This document shows positions 12,260 through 22,644 of a stretch of 64,000 nt of DNA, in pieces. Numbering within the stretch: position 1 is the first letter of the stretch; each line of letters opens with the position of its first letter. The notes beneath the pieces are model-generated. The model was not told the origin of the DNA, made no database searches, and worked only from the letters and a program-made list of their open reading frames with translations. Source of the DNA: Halichondria panicea (taxonomy: Eukaryota > Porifera > Demospongiae > Suberitida > Halichondriidae); contig NC_087382.1 in the NCBI RefSeq assembly GCF_963675165.1, positions 2,618,067 to 2,682,066 on the forward strand. The letters run 5' to 3'. Both the position numbers and the translations under genes were made by a program.

Positions 12260-14768
12260 CAGGGGCGTAGCCAGGATTTGAGAGAGGGGGGTGCTGGATG
12301 AATGGATTGTCCGAATTTTATTATTTTATTATTATTATTAAGACTTTACAGCCCGTAACGTGAATGATATAAAAACAAGTGATTGTTGTAGCAAAGACTA
12401 TAGCTGACAGACTGTGCCGCATTGAGCGACACAGCTGGATAATTTAATGATTACATGTGAAGCTAGCTATAATTACGTGTGTAGCATCTGTTGCATGGGC
12501 ACATTAAGTGGTAGGTACTTTTGTTTGAAGTGCTCCCAGAAGTAATGGTGGAGTGTATTCTTTGTTGAAGTTAGTGGTGCGCTGATATCCATCAGCATAG
12601 TGGGCATCAAGTTCCATAACCTTGTGATACGATTGAGGTAGAAGTGTCTGCTTGCGCTGTAGTGATTGGCTTGTACAGTGAGTTTGTTGTTGCAACTGAA
12701 GCGGGTGCGACCAGTAACGAATTTGATGTGATCTCTTATGTTGAAGTTGTCCGAGGGTTCCTTTAGTGACTTTACTAGAAACATTATGTCCTGTATTTCA
12801 AACCAGTACATTAGAGGTGTCACCGTAGTAGCTTCAAATCGGACAGCCTTGATCTGTATGAGCTTGAGTAATCATTGAGTATGAATTTGGTGGCTCTCCT
12901 CTGGATTCTTTCTAGTTTTTGAATGTCCTTGATCAAATTTGGTCTCCAGACTTGGGAGCAGTAGGTGACCTGGGATCTAACTAGGGTTATATATAACGAT
13001 TTTTTTGTGCTGGTTTCTGAAATCGTCCGTCGGATGAGGTTAAGAGCTCGGTAGGCCTTAGACGATATGAGGTTATAATGCAGTGACCAGGAGAGGTTGT
13101 TGGCTATGCACAAGCCTAGGTCTTTTTCTTTTGTAGCAAAGTTAAGGTGAGAATTGTGGATTGAGTAGAGTGTATTAGGGTTGTCTTCGTGCCAGCTAGG
13201 ATGAGTTATGCGCAGCACATTACATTTTCCTTCATTGAGTTGCATGTTCCAAGTAGTGCACCAGGATGACAACTGGTTGATGTCTGTTTGTAATTCCAAT
13301 TGGTCTTCCGTAGAAGTGATGCACTTTACTAGCTTTGTGTCGTCCGCAAATAGAAATGGATTGGCAGATGAGATGCACTCCGGTAGGTCATTGATAAAAA
13401 TAATAAATAACAGTGGGCCTAGGATGCTTCCTTGCGGAACTCCTGACATAACTGGTAAGTAGTTGGATGGAGTATTAATAACACTTGTGAAGTGTATCCT
13501 GTCATGTAGATACGATTTAAACCACAGCCAAAGAGGGCCTGTGATGCCTGTCTTCCAAAGCTTTAGCAACAGCTCATTGTGTGGGACCGTGTCGAAAGCT
13601 TTCTTAAAATCTAGGTAGATGACATCTGTAGGTTTTCGGTTTTCTATGTTGTCAAAAACTTGGGAAAAGAATAGGATTAATTGAGAAAGACATGATCGGT
13701 TTCTTAGGAACCCGAATTGTTGGCATGTTATCTTTGGTCTCACGAATGTAATAATTTTCTTGTAGATGATAGATTCAAAGACTTGGATATAATTGGGAGA
13801 AGAGAGATGGGCCGAAAGTTTTCTACAAGATGGGGGTCGCCCTTCTTTGGGATTGGGCAGATTTTGTGGACCTTCCAGTGGGGTGGGAAAGTATGTGAAG
13901 ATAGGCTAGAATTGAAAATGTGTGTGACTGATCTTGTGAGAGCGGTAGCACAGCATTTGAGGGTTGACGCATTTATATTATCGTGGCCTGGTGACTTTGT
14001 TGTGTCTAGTGAGGTGAGGGTTTCGTACACCTCAGACTCTTCTATAGAGATAGAGCTCAGTTGATAAGTGGGGGAGGGCATTTTGTCCCATGGACGAAGT
14101 GTATAGTCACTTCTTGTGAATGTCGAGTTAAAGTATTTGAATTACCAGTGCGCGGAGTGTACTGGCGGTGCAAAATATGCATGGGTTTGCATGGTCTGCA
14201 TGGGGGCACTCCCCCAGAAATTTTTTTTGTTACATGCTCTGAGATTGATTCTAACGCAATCTGACTAAAGAAATGAGGGTACTGCTGCTTTGAGGGTACT
14301 AGCTGGTGGTTAAGCCACATCTTCATCTGAAGATGTCCTATAAAATGCATTGTTTTGAGTTGTGACAATTAAATCATACAGCTGCTAACCATGTTCTGCT
14401 TGTGAATTAGCAGGACAAGGTGGCAAGCCACTTGCAGTTGCAGTGCTGCTCTGTGAACTGGGCTCAACTGAAAAGTACTCAAAGAGTGACATGATGATGA
14501 TGGCGATAGCTGCTGAACAGTCTGCAACTCTGTGGGGGACCTTGGTCTGCTCAGCCCACATGGCTTTGCGCATGTGCACTGATTGAATGAATATTTGGAG
14601 GTGGAGCTAGATCTAGCTAGTTGGAGGTGGAGTTTTGAGAGTTGATCGTGCATGCAATAGAGCTCTAGTTCTCTCATATCAGCTAGCTAGCTTAGCTAGT
14701 TAGTACTTGTGGAGCAGAGTCTGAGGCCAGAGTCCAGCACCCTCTGCACCTATCTGGCTACGCCACTG
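12260..14768. mobile_element. DNA transposon remnant with CAGKGGCGTAGCC ends, host of a nested LINE
   Basis: The left end CAGGGGCGTAGCCAGGATTT (12260) and the complement of the right end, CAGTGGCGTAGCCAGATAGG (14768), form inverted repeats that match again at AGAGGGKGCTGGA. Both are flanked by ACTAA (12255-12259 and 14769-14773), a probable 5-bp target duplication. Most of the interior is a LINE inserted later (12317-14081). About 690 bp at the right, 14082-14768, seems to be the element itself and encodes no recognisable transposase. I cannot name the superfamily. Confidence 0.65.
12317..14081 (-). mobile_element. Nearly full-length LINE reverse transcriptase, frameshifted
   Basis: The minus strand encodes an RT running from SPGHDNINASTLK and FRPISLLPIISKSL through FGFLRNRSCLSQL, VIYLDFKKAFDTVPH, GVPQGSILGPLLFI and the catalytic FADDTK to a C-terminal region (HFYLNRITRLWNLMP). 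Two breaks are evident: a 1-base loss near 13745 that separates SKSL from the next segment, and an insertion of about eight bases near 12825 that ends the main frame at SDLKLLR. An ATT-rich tract at 12317-12340 is the likely 3' tail. No endonuclease domain is present, so the copy is 5'-truncated. It is more recent than the LINE at 1.2-2.6 kb because long frames survive. Confidence 0.85.
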
Positions 14769-15003
14769 ACTAAAGCGCTATTACTACAAGAGCCGTCAGA
14801 AAAGAGCTAGCTGTATATACAGCCATTGCAAACTTTAAACTATTACAGATATGCCCCTTTTCGCACATACATGCGGATTCAATACCATGTGTGAGATCCT
14901 TCCTGTAACTAAGCCACAAAACACTACAACGCTACCATACATGTACAGATGCAAAACGAGGCTGCGAGAGCTGGCAACATTCATTGTGTAGCAGACTGAT
15001 AAC

Positions 15004-15735
15004 TAGCCTCGAATCCAGGCCGATTAAAATACGGCCTGGTACCTATTGCATGTGTAATTAATTATAGGCGTGGCCGTCCACGCCCATGTACTATCTACTA
15101 TTATACGAAGCTTTTTATAGCCTAGCTAGCTAGCTAGCTGTGGCCTTCTCTATGGTGTTGTGTTGAGAAGGCTTGCACACGAAGCCAGAAGAGGCTCTCA
15201 TCTACCTCTATGATGGTTGGATGGTCGTGATGTTTTGAACTGGGTTTCTGACAGACTATGGCAAGTCTTTGACTTTGTGCTTCCAACTGCAACCATAGGA
15301 CCATCGTAGAGGTAGATGTGAGCCTCTTCTGGTTTCATAATAGTGTGCAAACCTTCTCAACAACACAATAGAGGATATAAGCCACAGCTTCACAGGAGAG
15401 AGTTTAAAGGGTTTCTGACAGACTATGGCAAGTCTTTGACTTTGGTGCTTCCAAATGCAACCATAGGACCATCGTAGAGAGCCTCTTCTGGCTTTAGACA
15501 AGTGTGTAAGCCTTCTTGACAACACAATAGAGGGCATAAAGCCACAGGAGACAAGTATTTGTTAAAAATAATACGGAAAGAAACTAGTAACAAACTAGTT
15601 TACGGTCTAATTAATACAAAGGTTTACTAACGTGAACGAATTCCCCAGATTCTGGGGAACTCAGTTTGCGCATGTGCAGTATCACCCATGCAATAGAGAC
15701 CAGGCCGTATTTTAATCGGCCTGGTCTCGAGGCTA
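15004..15735. mobile_element. Long member of the TAGCCTCG palindromic family, 9-bp TSD
   Basis: Inverted ends of about 50 bp (TAGCCTCGAATCCAGGCCGA at left; the complement of the right end begins TAGCCTCGAGACCAGGCCGA) continue through TTAAAATACGGCCTGG and CTATTGCATG. The 9-bp ACTGATAAC occurs immediately outside both ends (14995-15003 and 15736-15744). The interior holds two direct copies of a block of about 165 bp (GACAGACTATGGCAAGTCTT at about 15251 and 15418) and an inverted partner at about 15130-15215. No transposase ORF is seen, so it is non-autonomous. Confidence 0.8.
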
Positions 15736-16293
15736 ACTGATAACAGAAGTCACCGAGATTAGCCAGAAAAATATCCTGAAATTTATGGACAATTAAGTCA
15801 TACACAGAGCTATATAGCTAGTTAGCTGGAGACAGAGCTGGTTGCAGTACTGATAGAGCTTACACCAAGATGTGGCCTGTCATGCATTATAGGCAACTTT
15901 CACTCTGTTCAGATGATGGCTGTACTGCGCGTGTCGTACCTCCTCTGTTTGAATAGTACTCCGACATCCAATTATCCTCTCCATTGTAACGAGTTATCAC
16001 TCAGTGCTTTGAGTGTTAACAAGATTCCTGCCAGTACAATGCAAGCTATATACAGCACCGCCAAACTATAATTATACTATACTCTGCAGTGCTCTAATCC
16101 GGGCAACAGATACAGTCGGACATATATAAATACCTTTTTTCAGCTGTTTAGTATATCTATGGTAACGTGAACCTTAGGAATGTCACATGAATGGTGACGC
16201 GTGTCCAACTTCCTCTGGTTGCAGGCTATATGAGTCTTTTGTTAACATAATAATTATAGTAGGCTATAATTATAAGGGTAGCATCAGAATGTT

Positions 16294-16767
16294 ATGAGAC
16301 GAGCTATAATTGAAGTTCTATCTATATGCTTCCTTCTTCAATCTACATTCGTTCGTTGTGACGTCATTGTTTTACTGAGCATGATATACGTTGTTATCCC
16401 GGTATCTGGTTATAAGGCAAAGCAAATCCTTCGATTTTGTTGTCTAAAAGCAGCTTTTGAATCTTCCACAGTCACTGCAAACACATGCAGCAACATCTAC
16501 CCTTGTTGTATTTTGACCTCTGAGATCGAAGGAAACAGTACGTGTGCCACTACTGCTGCAAAGAAACAGCCCCGCCCCACTCACTCAAACAGCCCTCCAC
16601 GGTGGTCTATCCTCGGCATCACAACCAAGCCAAAGAAGCTCGCCTCTACACTGCTGCAAAACAGCTCAAGCCCCCAGCAAAAAGAGCCGCTTCTAGTACA
16701 GTGCTATGGTGAAACAGAATTGACATGCATCACTAGGTCTAGGAACACAGAATCTTCCCCAAAATGA
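16294..16767 (+). CDS. Unrecognised 157-residue ORF
   Basis: This is an open frame in an otherwise gene-free stretch (14.8-17.9 kb). The first 45 residues are hydrophobic (FLLQSTFVRC, IVLLSMIYVVIPV), like a signal or membrane segment, and the rest is Ser/Thr/Pro/Lys-rich with several cysteines. I recognise no domain. Local repeat density is high, and no splice-site support or neighbouring exon was found. It could equally be chance or the remains of a transposon. Confidence 0.2.
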   Translation: MRRAIIEVLSICFLLQSTFVRCDVIVLLSMIYVVIPVSGYKAKQILRFCCLKAAFESSTVTANTCSNIYPCCILTSEIEGNSTCATTAAKKQPRPTHSNSPPRWSILGITTKPKKLASTLLQNSSSPQQKEPLLVQCYGETELTCITRSRNTESSPK

Positions 16768-17043
16768 ACCTTTGATAATTTTAAAACCTGGATGGTTGCA
16801 AAGAAGAAACTCAAGCAGTGCTGAACATTCCTGCATGGCTGGACTTACTTTGATACTTGTTATTTCTCATGATATAATACTTATTTATGCCAGAGGGGCG
16901 TTTTGCGGTTAGTGCATTATGACTTTGCGGTTAGTGCATCATGACTTTCAGCAGTGCATTATGCTGCATATTGCACTTGGCAACAACGTAGCAACGGGAT
17001 ATTATTATAGTCCAAGTAACAAGCCAAAAACTTGCAATTTACC

Positions 17044-17378
17044 GTACTTATTCGATTTAAAGCGACCCTCCAAATATGCAACACCCTCGCTCTTTTCCAA
17101 TTTTCTGACCTCTAAAGGTAGCGACTGCAGCGTTGACAATTATTTTTTTATGTCGCGCCCTAAATAGAGATTAAACCACAGCCTCGATTCCAGGCCGCAA
17201 GAAACAATGTAATTAAGCGGCCTATATAATCGAGGATAGAATAGAGTAACCTCCAATTAGATGCGACCCTCTAAATACGCGACACCAAGACTTCAACATA
17301 ATTTTCACCCTCCAAAATAAACGATCGATCTCTGGCTTCGTAATTATTTGAAAGTGTCGCCTTAAATCAAATAAGTAC
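17044..17378. mobile_element. MITE with GTACTTATTYGATTTAARGCGAC ends
   Basis: GTACTTATTCGATTTAAAGC at 17044 is mirrored by GCCTTAAATCAAATAAGTAC ending at 17378. The interior has no coding capacity and contains a TAGCCTCG-type hairpin at about 17183-17238. The element belongs to the class whose ends read as 'gcgac...ttaaat' and is also sensed near 49.06-49.25 kb (AAGGCGACGCATAAAAT, then GCGCCTTAAATAGAG). Confidence 0.6.
17183..17238. repeat. TAGCCTCG-type short hairpin
   Basis: AGCCTCGATTCCAGGCCGC is followed by a 17-base spacer and then GCGGCCTATATAATCGAGG. It is a decayed member of the ~50-bp palindrome family and sits inside the larger MITE. No clear target duplication is visible. Confidence 0.55.
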
Positions 17379-17923
17379 AATAAGTATTTGTTTGGCTGTC
17401 TTAAAATGTAGCACATATAATATGTGTTTAAGTCTCTTTCAATACCGGTAGTTGTGTTACTGCTGTCAGATATATGTCTTGCAGTCAGACGATCGAGCTA
17501 GCTAAGGGCGTGTTTAATTTCTAAGTGCATCCGGATAATAGGCGCATAGAGGCTGCTCTTTTTCCTATAGGCGCATGCACTTACTAACCAGATTATACGG
17601 TATGCTTCTTCAGAAGAGATAAACACGAAAAGCAGTAAAATAGTGCTGACGAGTCAACACAAAAGTGTTAACTCTATAAATTATTTATACATAGTGATGT
17701 GAATGACGCGTGGCCAACCTCTTCTGAGCTTTACCATATATCCCTATATAGCTCGTGCGGCTACGTCTCGAGGCATATACTAAATTATACACTCATATAC
17801 CGGTACATTCAGGGAGCTTACTTGTTAAAGAGACCAAAGCAGCATCTGTAAGGGTGTAGAAATAATAAATTAATGTGATGTGCAGTATGCAATCCTCATT
17901 ACAGACAGATATGTCTGGGCTGA

Positions 17924-20314
17924 TTATATTTCGGAAATAATTGACTCACAGATGTCCCTGGCAGATGGTCTTCTCCTCATGTCTTCTTGCAAGCAACTGT
18001 CGATAAGCTTTCTCAACCTGTGTGTGTGAGGGATCTGGGAAACATGGAATGATCGATCCTTGGCTGATTTGATTGTCTCTAGCTTGCAAACGATCTGCAC
18101 CATAATCACCCCAAGAGAAAACACATCCAGGCTATTATCATATTTCTCCTTGTCCAATCGAATGGCCTCGGGAGGTAGATACCCCACAGCTGTGAGGGTA
18201 GGGCTAAGCTTGGAGGGATCGTATAAACGTGACATGCCAAAGTCGCAAATCTTTGCAACAGGCAGTGGTTGTGCAAGCTTTAGCGAGATGTTATCACCAC
18301 AGAGGTCACGGTGGATAATCTGCTTGCTGTGAATGTAAGACAGACCATAAGCTATGTCTTTGGAGAGACTAATTTCACATTCGCTAGTGAGGGACTCTTC
18401 ATCAAGGTTGGAGAAGTAGGATCTTAGATTGCAATCCATCAGCTCTAGAACGAGGATCGTACCACCTGATTTGGGGTGTTTGGTAATTGACAAATATTGA
18501 ACAATGTTTGGGTGCTGAAGCGACTCGAGAAAATCACACTCACGATCAAAATCCCTGCGGGCCTCTTCACTTTTACCGGCTGGGAAACCTGTCTGCATTT
18601 CTACAGCCTCGTAAAATAAAACTTTGACTGCACAGATCTCCCCCATGTAGCTGCCTTTGAAGACTGCTCCATATGCACCTTTACCGAGTCGTTCGTCTAG
18701 GAAAACTGTCAAATCTTCATTGATCTTCTGGTGATTTTGGTCAACTGTGAGTGCATGCATGTGCCCAATGTGAGGGTTGGAGGAGTGGGTGAGGTGGTAA
18801 ATACAAGTACAATGTGACCACATAATTACAATCCAGTACAGCCGATATCACCCCAGGCAGGATTAGGACGGTGATATCCAGTGGCAGATCTAAGGGGAGA
18901 TCCCATGGTGTCATGGTTTTTGTACAGCTACCAGCTAGCTTTTTTAGCTATAATTGTAATGGTTGTTTTGATGTATCAACTGTGTTTGCCTAGGCTAGTT
19001 GACTGTTCGTGGAAGCTAGCTATAGCTCTACTGCACAACGTGTGACCGGAAGTGGGCGTAACCCAAAAATGTCACGCTGCGAACTCGTTAGTTTGGAACC
19101 TTTTCCTTTTTCCTGGATCTGCCACTGAATTATCAACCTGATTACCAAAGCTATATACCGTACCCTCGCGAAAATACGCCCACATTTTTCTGAAAGAAGT
19201 CTAGGGGACTGGGCGTTTAATAACGAACGGCGAGTTTTCATTCGAATATACGCCCATTCGCGGCCTCAAATCGAGGTTTACACTTTGCTCTATGACAATT
19301 CTTTATTTTTAATACATAGTATGAACATTTCATTGACAACAACAATGTTATAAACTAATGCATGAGTATATATGATTAAAGCATGACAAGAGAATGAACA
19401 TGAAGAAGTGGACTCTGACTCTATTCGTTGCTTGTCGATGTCAGAAACTTCCCAAAGGATGGTAGGTCATACTCCTACTGAGCAGCTATCAGGTACTTTG
19501 TTTCAGAAAACCAAGGCAAGGTAACCTGCAAAATTAGCCTGTGTGATAACTTTCTTGGACTTTGTGTTTTCCTTTCTCAGCATAATTATAGGGCTATAGA
19601 CTTGACTCTACTTGTTCCCTGCACATACATCTTCAAGGGCAAACTGTCAACAGATCCATACAGAGAAAGTTATATGTCTGATCTTGGTCTAGCAAGGAGT
19701 ATAGTCTTACTAGCTGCTACCTAAAACTTCCTTTCTTCGTAGTGAACATGTGGCATTCAGCTACTGCGCATGCTCAACTCTTTATTCTGGGTGGTATATA
19801 CCCTCGTGCAAAAACTTCGAAGCAAAAGATAGGATGGGCATTTATTCAAGATGGGCTTATTTTCGCGAGGGTACGGTATAATATAACATATAGATCAAGT
19901 AAATAAGATGCCTGACTGCACGTAGCTGTATCTCTAGCTACTGAAAATGAATGCATTCCAGATATAGTATATACAGTAACTTAATAATTGGTACTTATAC
20001 GTACCCTTTAACTTCGGATTGCTAGACTGTAATGGATGATCTCTCTCGATGGTGTTGGCTATGTGAACGTGGCCCACAATAGGACTTGACAAAGCTTTGA
20101 TAACATCTTCCCATCTTCTCTCCCCACCTTTCAGCCATTCTTTCAAACCCTCACGATAGCAGTGATCAGGATCATCTCGCCATTTTGTACCTATGCTGTC
20201 GATAGTATCCGAGGATATCTTAAAAGCCAGCAAGACGTTTCGCCACTTGGTTCGAGCATCAAACGTAGCTATGTACAAATCTCTTAGATCTGCTATTGTG
20301 AGATAGTCAGACAT
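17924..20314 (-). CDS. Death-domain protein kinase (TKL/RIP-IRAK-like organisation)
   Basis: Two exons, 20314-20005 and 18744-17924, join in phase (PKLK then VDQNHQK) to give 376 residues. Residues about 5-95 are a Death domain (KWRNVLLAFKISSDTIDSIG, EGLKEWLKGGERRWEDVIKA). The rest is a complete kinase: glycine loop LGKGAYGAVFKG, AVKV lysine, catalytic HRDLCGDN, DFGMSRL, a GYLPPEA activation-loop end, DVFSLGV and a C-terminal RRRPSARDICES. All catalytic residues are present, so it is probably active. Death plus kinase recalls IRAK and RIP kinases acting downstream of receptor complexes; orthology to either is not claimed. The 1.26-kb intron is filled with two transposon-like elements. Its C-terminal sequence is the source or sister of the tail fused to the Roco gene. 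Confidence 0.88.
18879..19127. mobile_element. MITE with CAGTGGCAGATC ends in the kinase intron
   Basis: CAGTGGCAGATCTAAGG at 18879 is mirrored by CCTGGATCTGCCACTG ending at 19127. The interior is non-coding. No convincing target duplication was found. The CAGTGG terminus resembles the elements at 12260 and 43358. Confidence 0.55.
19156..19878. mobile_element. Inverted-repeat element with TACCGTACCCTCGCG ends
   Basis: TACCGTACCCTCGCGAAAAT at 19156 and ATTTTCGCGAGGGTACGGTA ending at 19878 are perfect inverted complements that extend into CGCCCA/TGGGC. The interior of about 680 bp has no recognisable transposase and contains further inverted GGGCGT blocks. It lies in the intron of the Death-domain kinase. 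Confidence 0.6.
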
Positions 20315-20804
20315 ATCCTCTGTATGGGTATAGAATAGCGAACCTAATACATTTTGTGAAAATCTGCAGTATATGTTTGTTGTACGGTACTTAATAAGGT
20401 AGACCTACGTTTCCGAGACTATAGTGTATGCAAAACGATAAATAGTGCTATAATTATGGGAGAAATGTCCAGGTGGCGCCGAAGTATACGTACATGTAGC
20501 AGTATATTTTCTGGCACGGTAAATATTATGTTGCTAGCTATAGCTAGCTGTATATAGCTTCAGTTTATATACAGACACAAATCAGCACAGTATATATATA
20601 TAGTCTAGTAAACAGTGGTGTGCACTCACTATTATAGCTGAATCCAGAGACTATAGCTGATCACAGTCTGAACTAAAAGTTAATTAGCTAGAGAATAACA
20701 AACCTTAATTGGTAGCTTGTACAACTACAAGACCCACCCACTTTCTCTGTTATATAACAATGAAATACAAAATCAACAAATCAACCTAAATTATATTATA
20801 GTAT

Positions 20805-21038
20805 TCATGATTGTTTATAGTTTGGTGGTGGTGCCCAGGGTGCAGGGGGTGGGGGAGGGGGCGGGGCTACACTGCCGGCAAGACTGCACGAGGAAAAAAT
20901 AATCATAACATAATTATACTGTAATTTTGAATTTTGCTTACTTTGGTTTTGGAAAGAATTGAGGTCCTGGCACCATAGGCATACCAGGCATTCCTTGTGG
21001 AGGGAGCCCGGGACTGTGTGTGTGGGCATGTGTGTGTG

Positions 21039-21071
<33 letters not shown>

Positions 21072-22370
21072 CACATGATCATCCCTGAAGGTAGTCTTAT
21101 CCCAGGGGGTAGTCCAGGTACACCACCAGCATTACCCTATAGAGGTACGGAAATTAATATCAGATATCGGATTTTTATAAATTTTAGCGCAATTAAAAGA
21201 AACACAAGAACGAGCAAATTTCCTAATTAAGCTTTCATGTACTTCGCAATAGTTATATAGAAGCTTGTAAAGTGTCATTTTGCATTTGAAACTTGATATA
21301 AATAATAGGTTGTTACCATGTTACCATGCTTTATAACAGAACTGACAGTTTGGAAAAATGGTGGGAGAGCAAATTGCATCGGGTTGCCATGGGTTACAGG
21401 CTGCTGCATAGCGGACTTGTCCTTGTGCCGATAGAGAGTGTGTGCATCAAGGTCTCGTTGAGAGAGATAGCTCCGCCCACATCCCTTATTGTCATACCTG
21501 TCCACAAAAAGTCAACAACATAATAATTATCGTTTCTACAAGAAGAGAACACTATAATTATCACAAAACATTTGCATAGTGTGAAAGTGTGAAAATTGCT
21601 AGGATTGGCCGCGCAGAGAATTCACCAAAAAGTCACACACAAAAAAATGAGATACATGTAGTATCGTATCCACATAAGAAAAACGTACAGATTATACGAC
21701 ACAGACCCACCTTCCGCCTGAGTGGGTGCAGATGTGTACTGTTCCCATGGAGGCCTCCTCGAAGGTTTGGTCCCCCTCCTTACACTTAGGGCACACTCCA
21801 CTAGCCTTCTTAGCACAGCCATGACAGAACGCATGACGACACTTTTTCTACACAATTTTATAAATAATTATTATTAGCCAGTCAGTCTAGACATTAACCA
21901 ATTTCATGCAAAATAATATCAACTGCAAACTTTACAAGTGCATAAAAATTACAAATTATACCAGTACTAAAATTACTGATTTGGCTCACTAGTAAAAGTT
22001 TTCCCGTGTACTATTAAAATAATAGTACACGTATAATCGTCATATTAACGCTACCCACTCTCCATCACTAACCATTCGGCCGTAGATGAGAACGGGTAAG
22101 GAGCATATCTCACATATGTGGAGTAGAGGGTCCTTAACTGGTCGTCCAATCAGACGCACCGGATGATCCCACTGCATACTCTCAGACGCCCTCGGCTTCT
22201 CCACTTCATCGGAAACTACACCAAATAAGAATAAATATCTTTCCAAACAGTTAGCTTTTTAGCTTACCAGAATCCTGAGGTTTTTTTGAACTTCTAGGAG
22301 GCTCAGATTTGATGATAACGCCCGTGTCCTTGAGTTTTAGGGCAATATTTTTCCTAACTTTCTGCTCCAT
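20805..22370 (-). CDS. CBLL1: Hakai-like E3 ubiquitin ligase (RING plus PTB-like region)
   Basis: The start at 22370 gives MEQKVRKNIALKLKDTG. Then come VRLIGRPVKDPLLHICEICS, the RING (ICEICSLPVLIYGRM joined to KKCRHAFCHGCAKK and CPKCKEGDQ), the following zinc-binding segment (MGTVHICTHSGGR, NKGCGRSYLSQRDLDAHTLY) and a Pro/Gly/Met-rich tail ending VAPPPPPPPAPWAPPPNYKQ. The order matches human Hakai: GLPIKIYGRMIPCKHVFC, then RTYLSQRDLQAHI. Hakai ubiquitinates tyrosine-phosphorylated targets and is a subunit of the m6A writer complex. The protein is shorter than the human one, mainly because the proline-rich tail is brief. One acceptor lies behind a CA tract (about 21020-21070). The gene is divergent from PCNA, and two relics of its 3' end lie at 2.6-3.0 kb. 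Confidence 0.88.
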
Positions 22371-22644
22371 TTTTTTCTATTTAGAGAGCACCGAAGACAG
22401 TGCACATTATTTGAATAATGGTTTTATGATGTGCATTATTTAGAATTTCAACAGGCCAATCACTTTCGAGGGGTGGCATTTGTTGGCGGGCGATTGGCAG
22501 TACTACCACGTAGTCACACCACTTGATAAGAAAAACTTTCTCTAGAGCTCATCTTTTTATCCCTGTAAGTTGGTAGAATGTCTCTGTTTATAACGTGCAG
22601 TCATGTTACAATCGTTGTACAGATCCACAGCAACTCTCATCAAG
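22371..22644. promoter_or_regulatory. Shared upstream region of Hakai and PCNA
   Basis: Only 274 bp separate the two start codons, which face away from each other, so both core promoters must lie here. No TATA box at a clear position is seen. The sequence includes a near-palindromic segment around 22400-22440 (gtgcacattattt / gatgtgcattattt). Confidence 0.55.

Noticed and set aside
14369-14677. Minus-strand ORF near the right end of the nested transposon
   Set aside because: No domain, lies within transposon sequence with no transposase motif; treated as chance.
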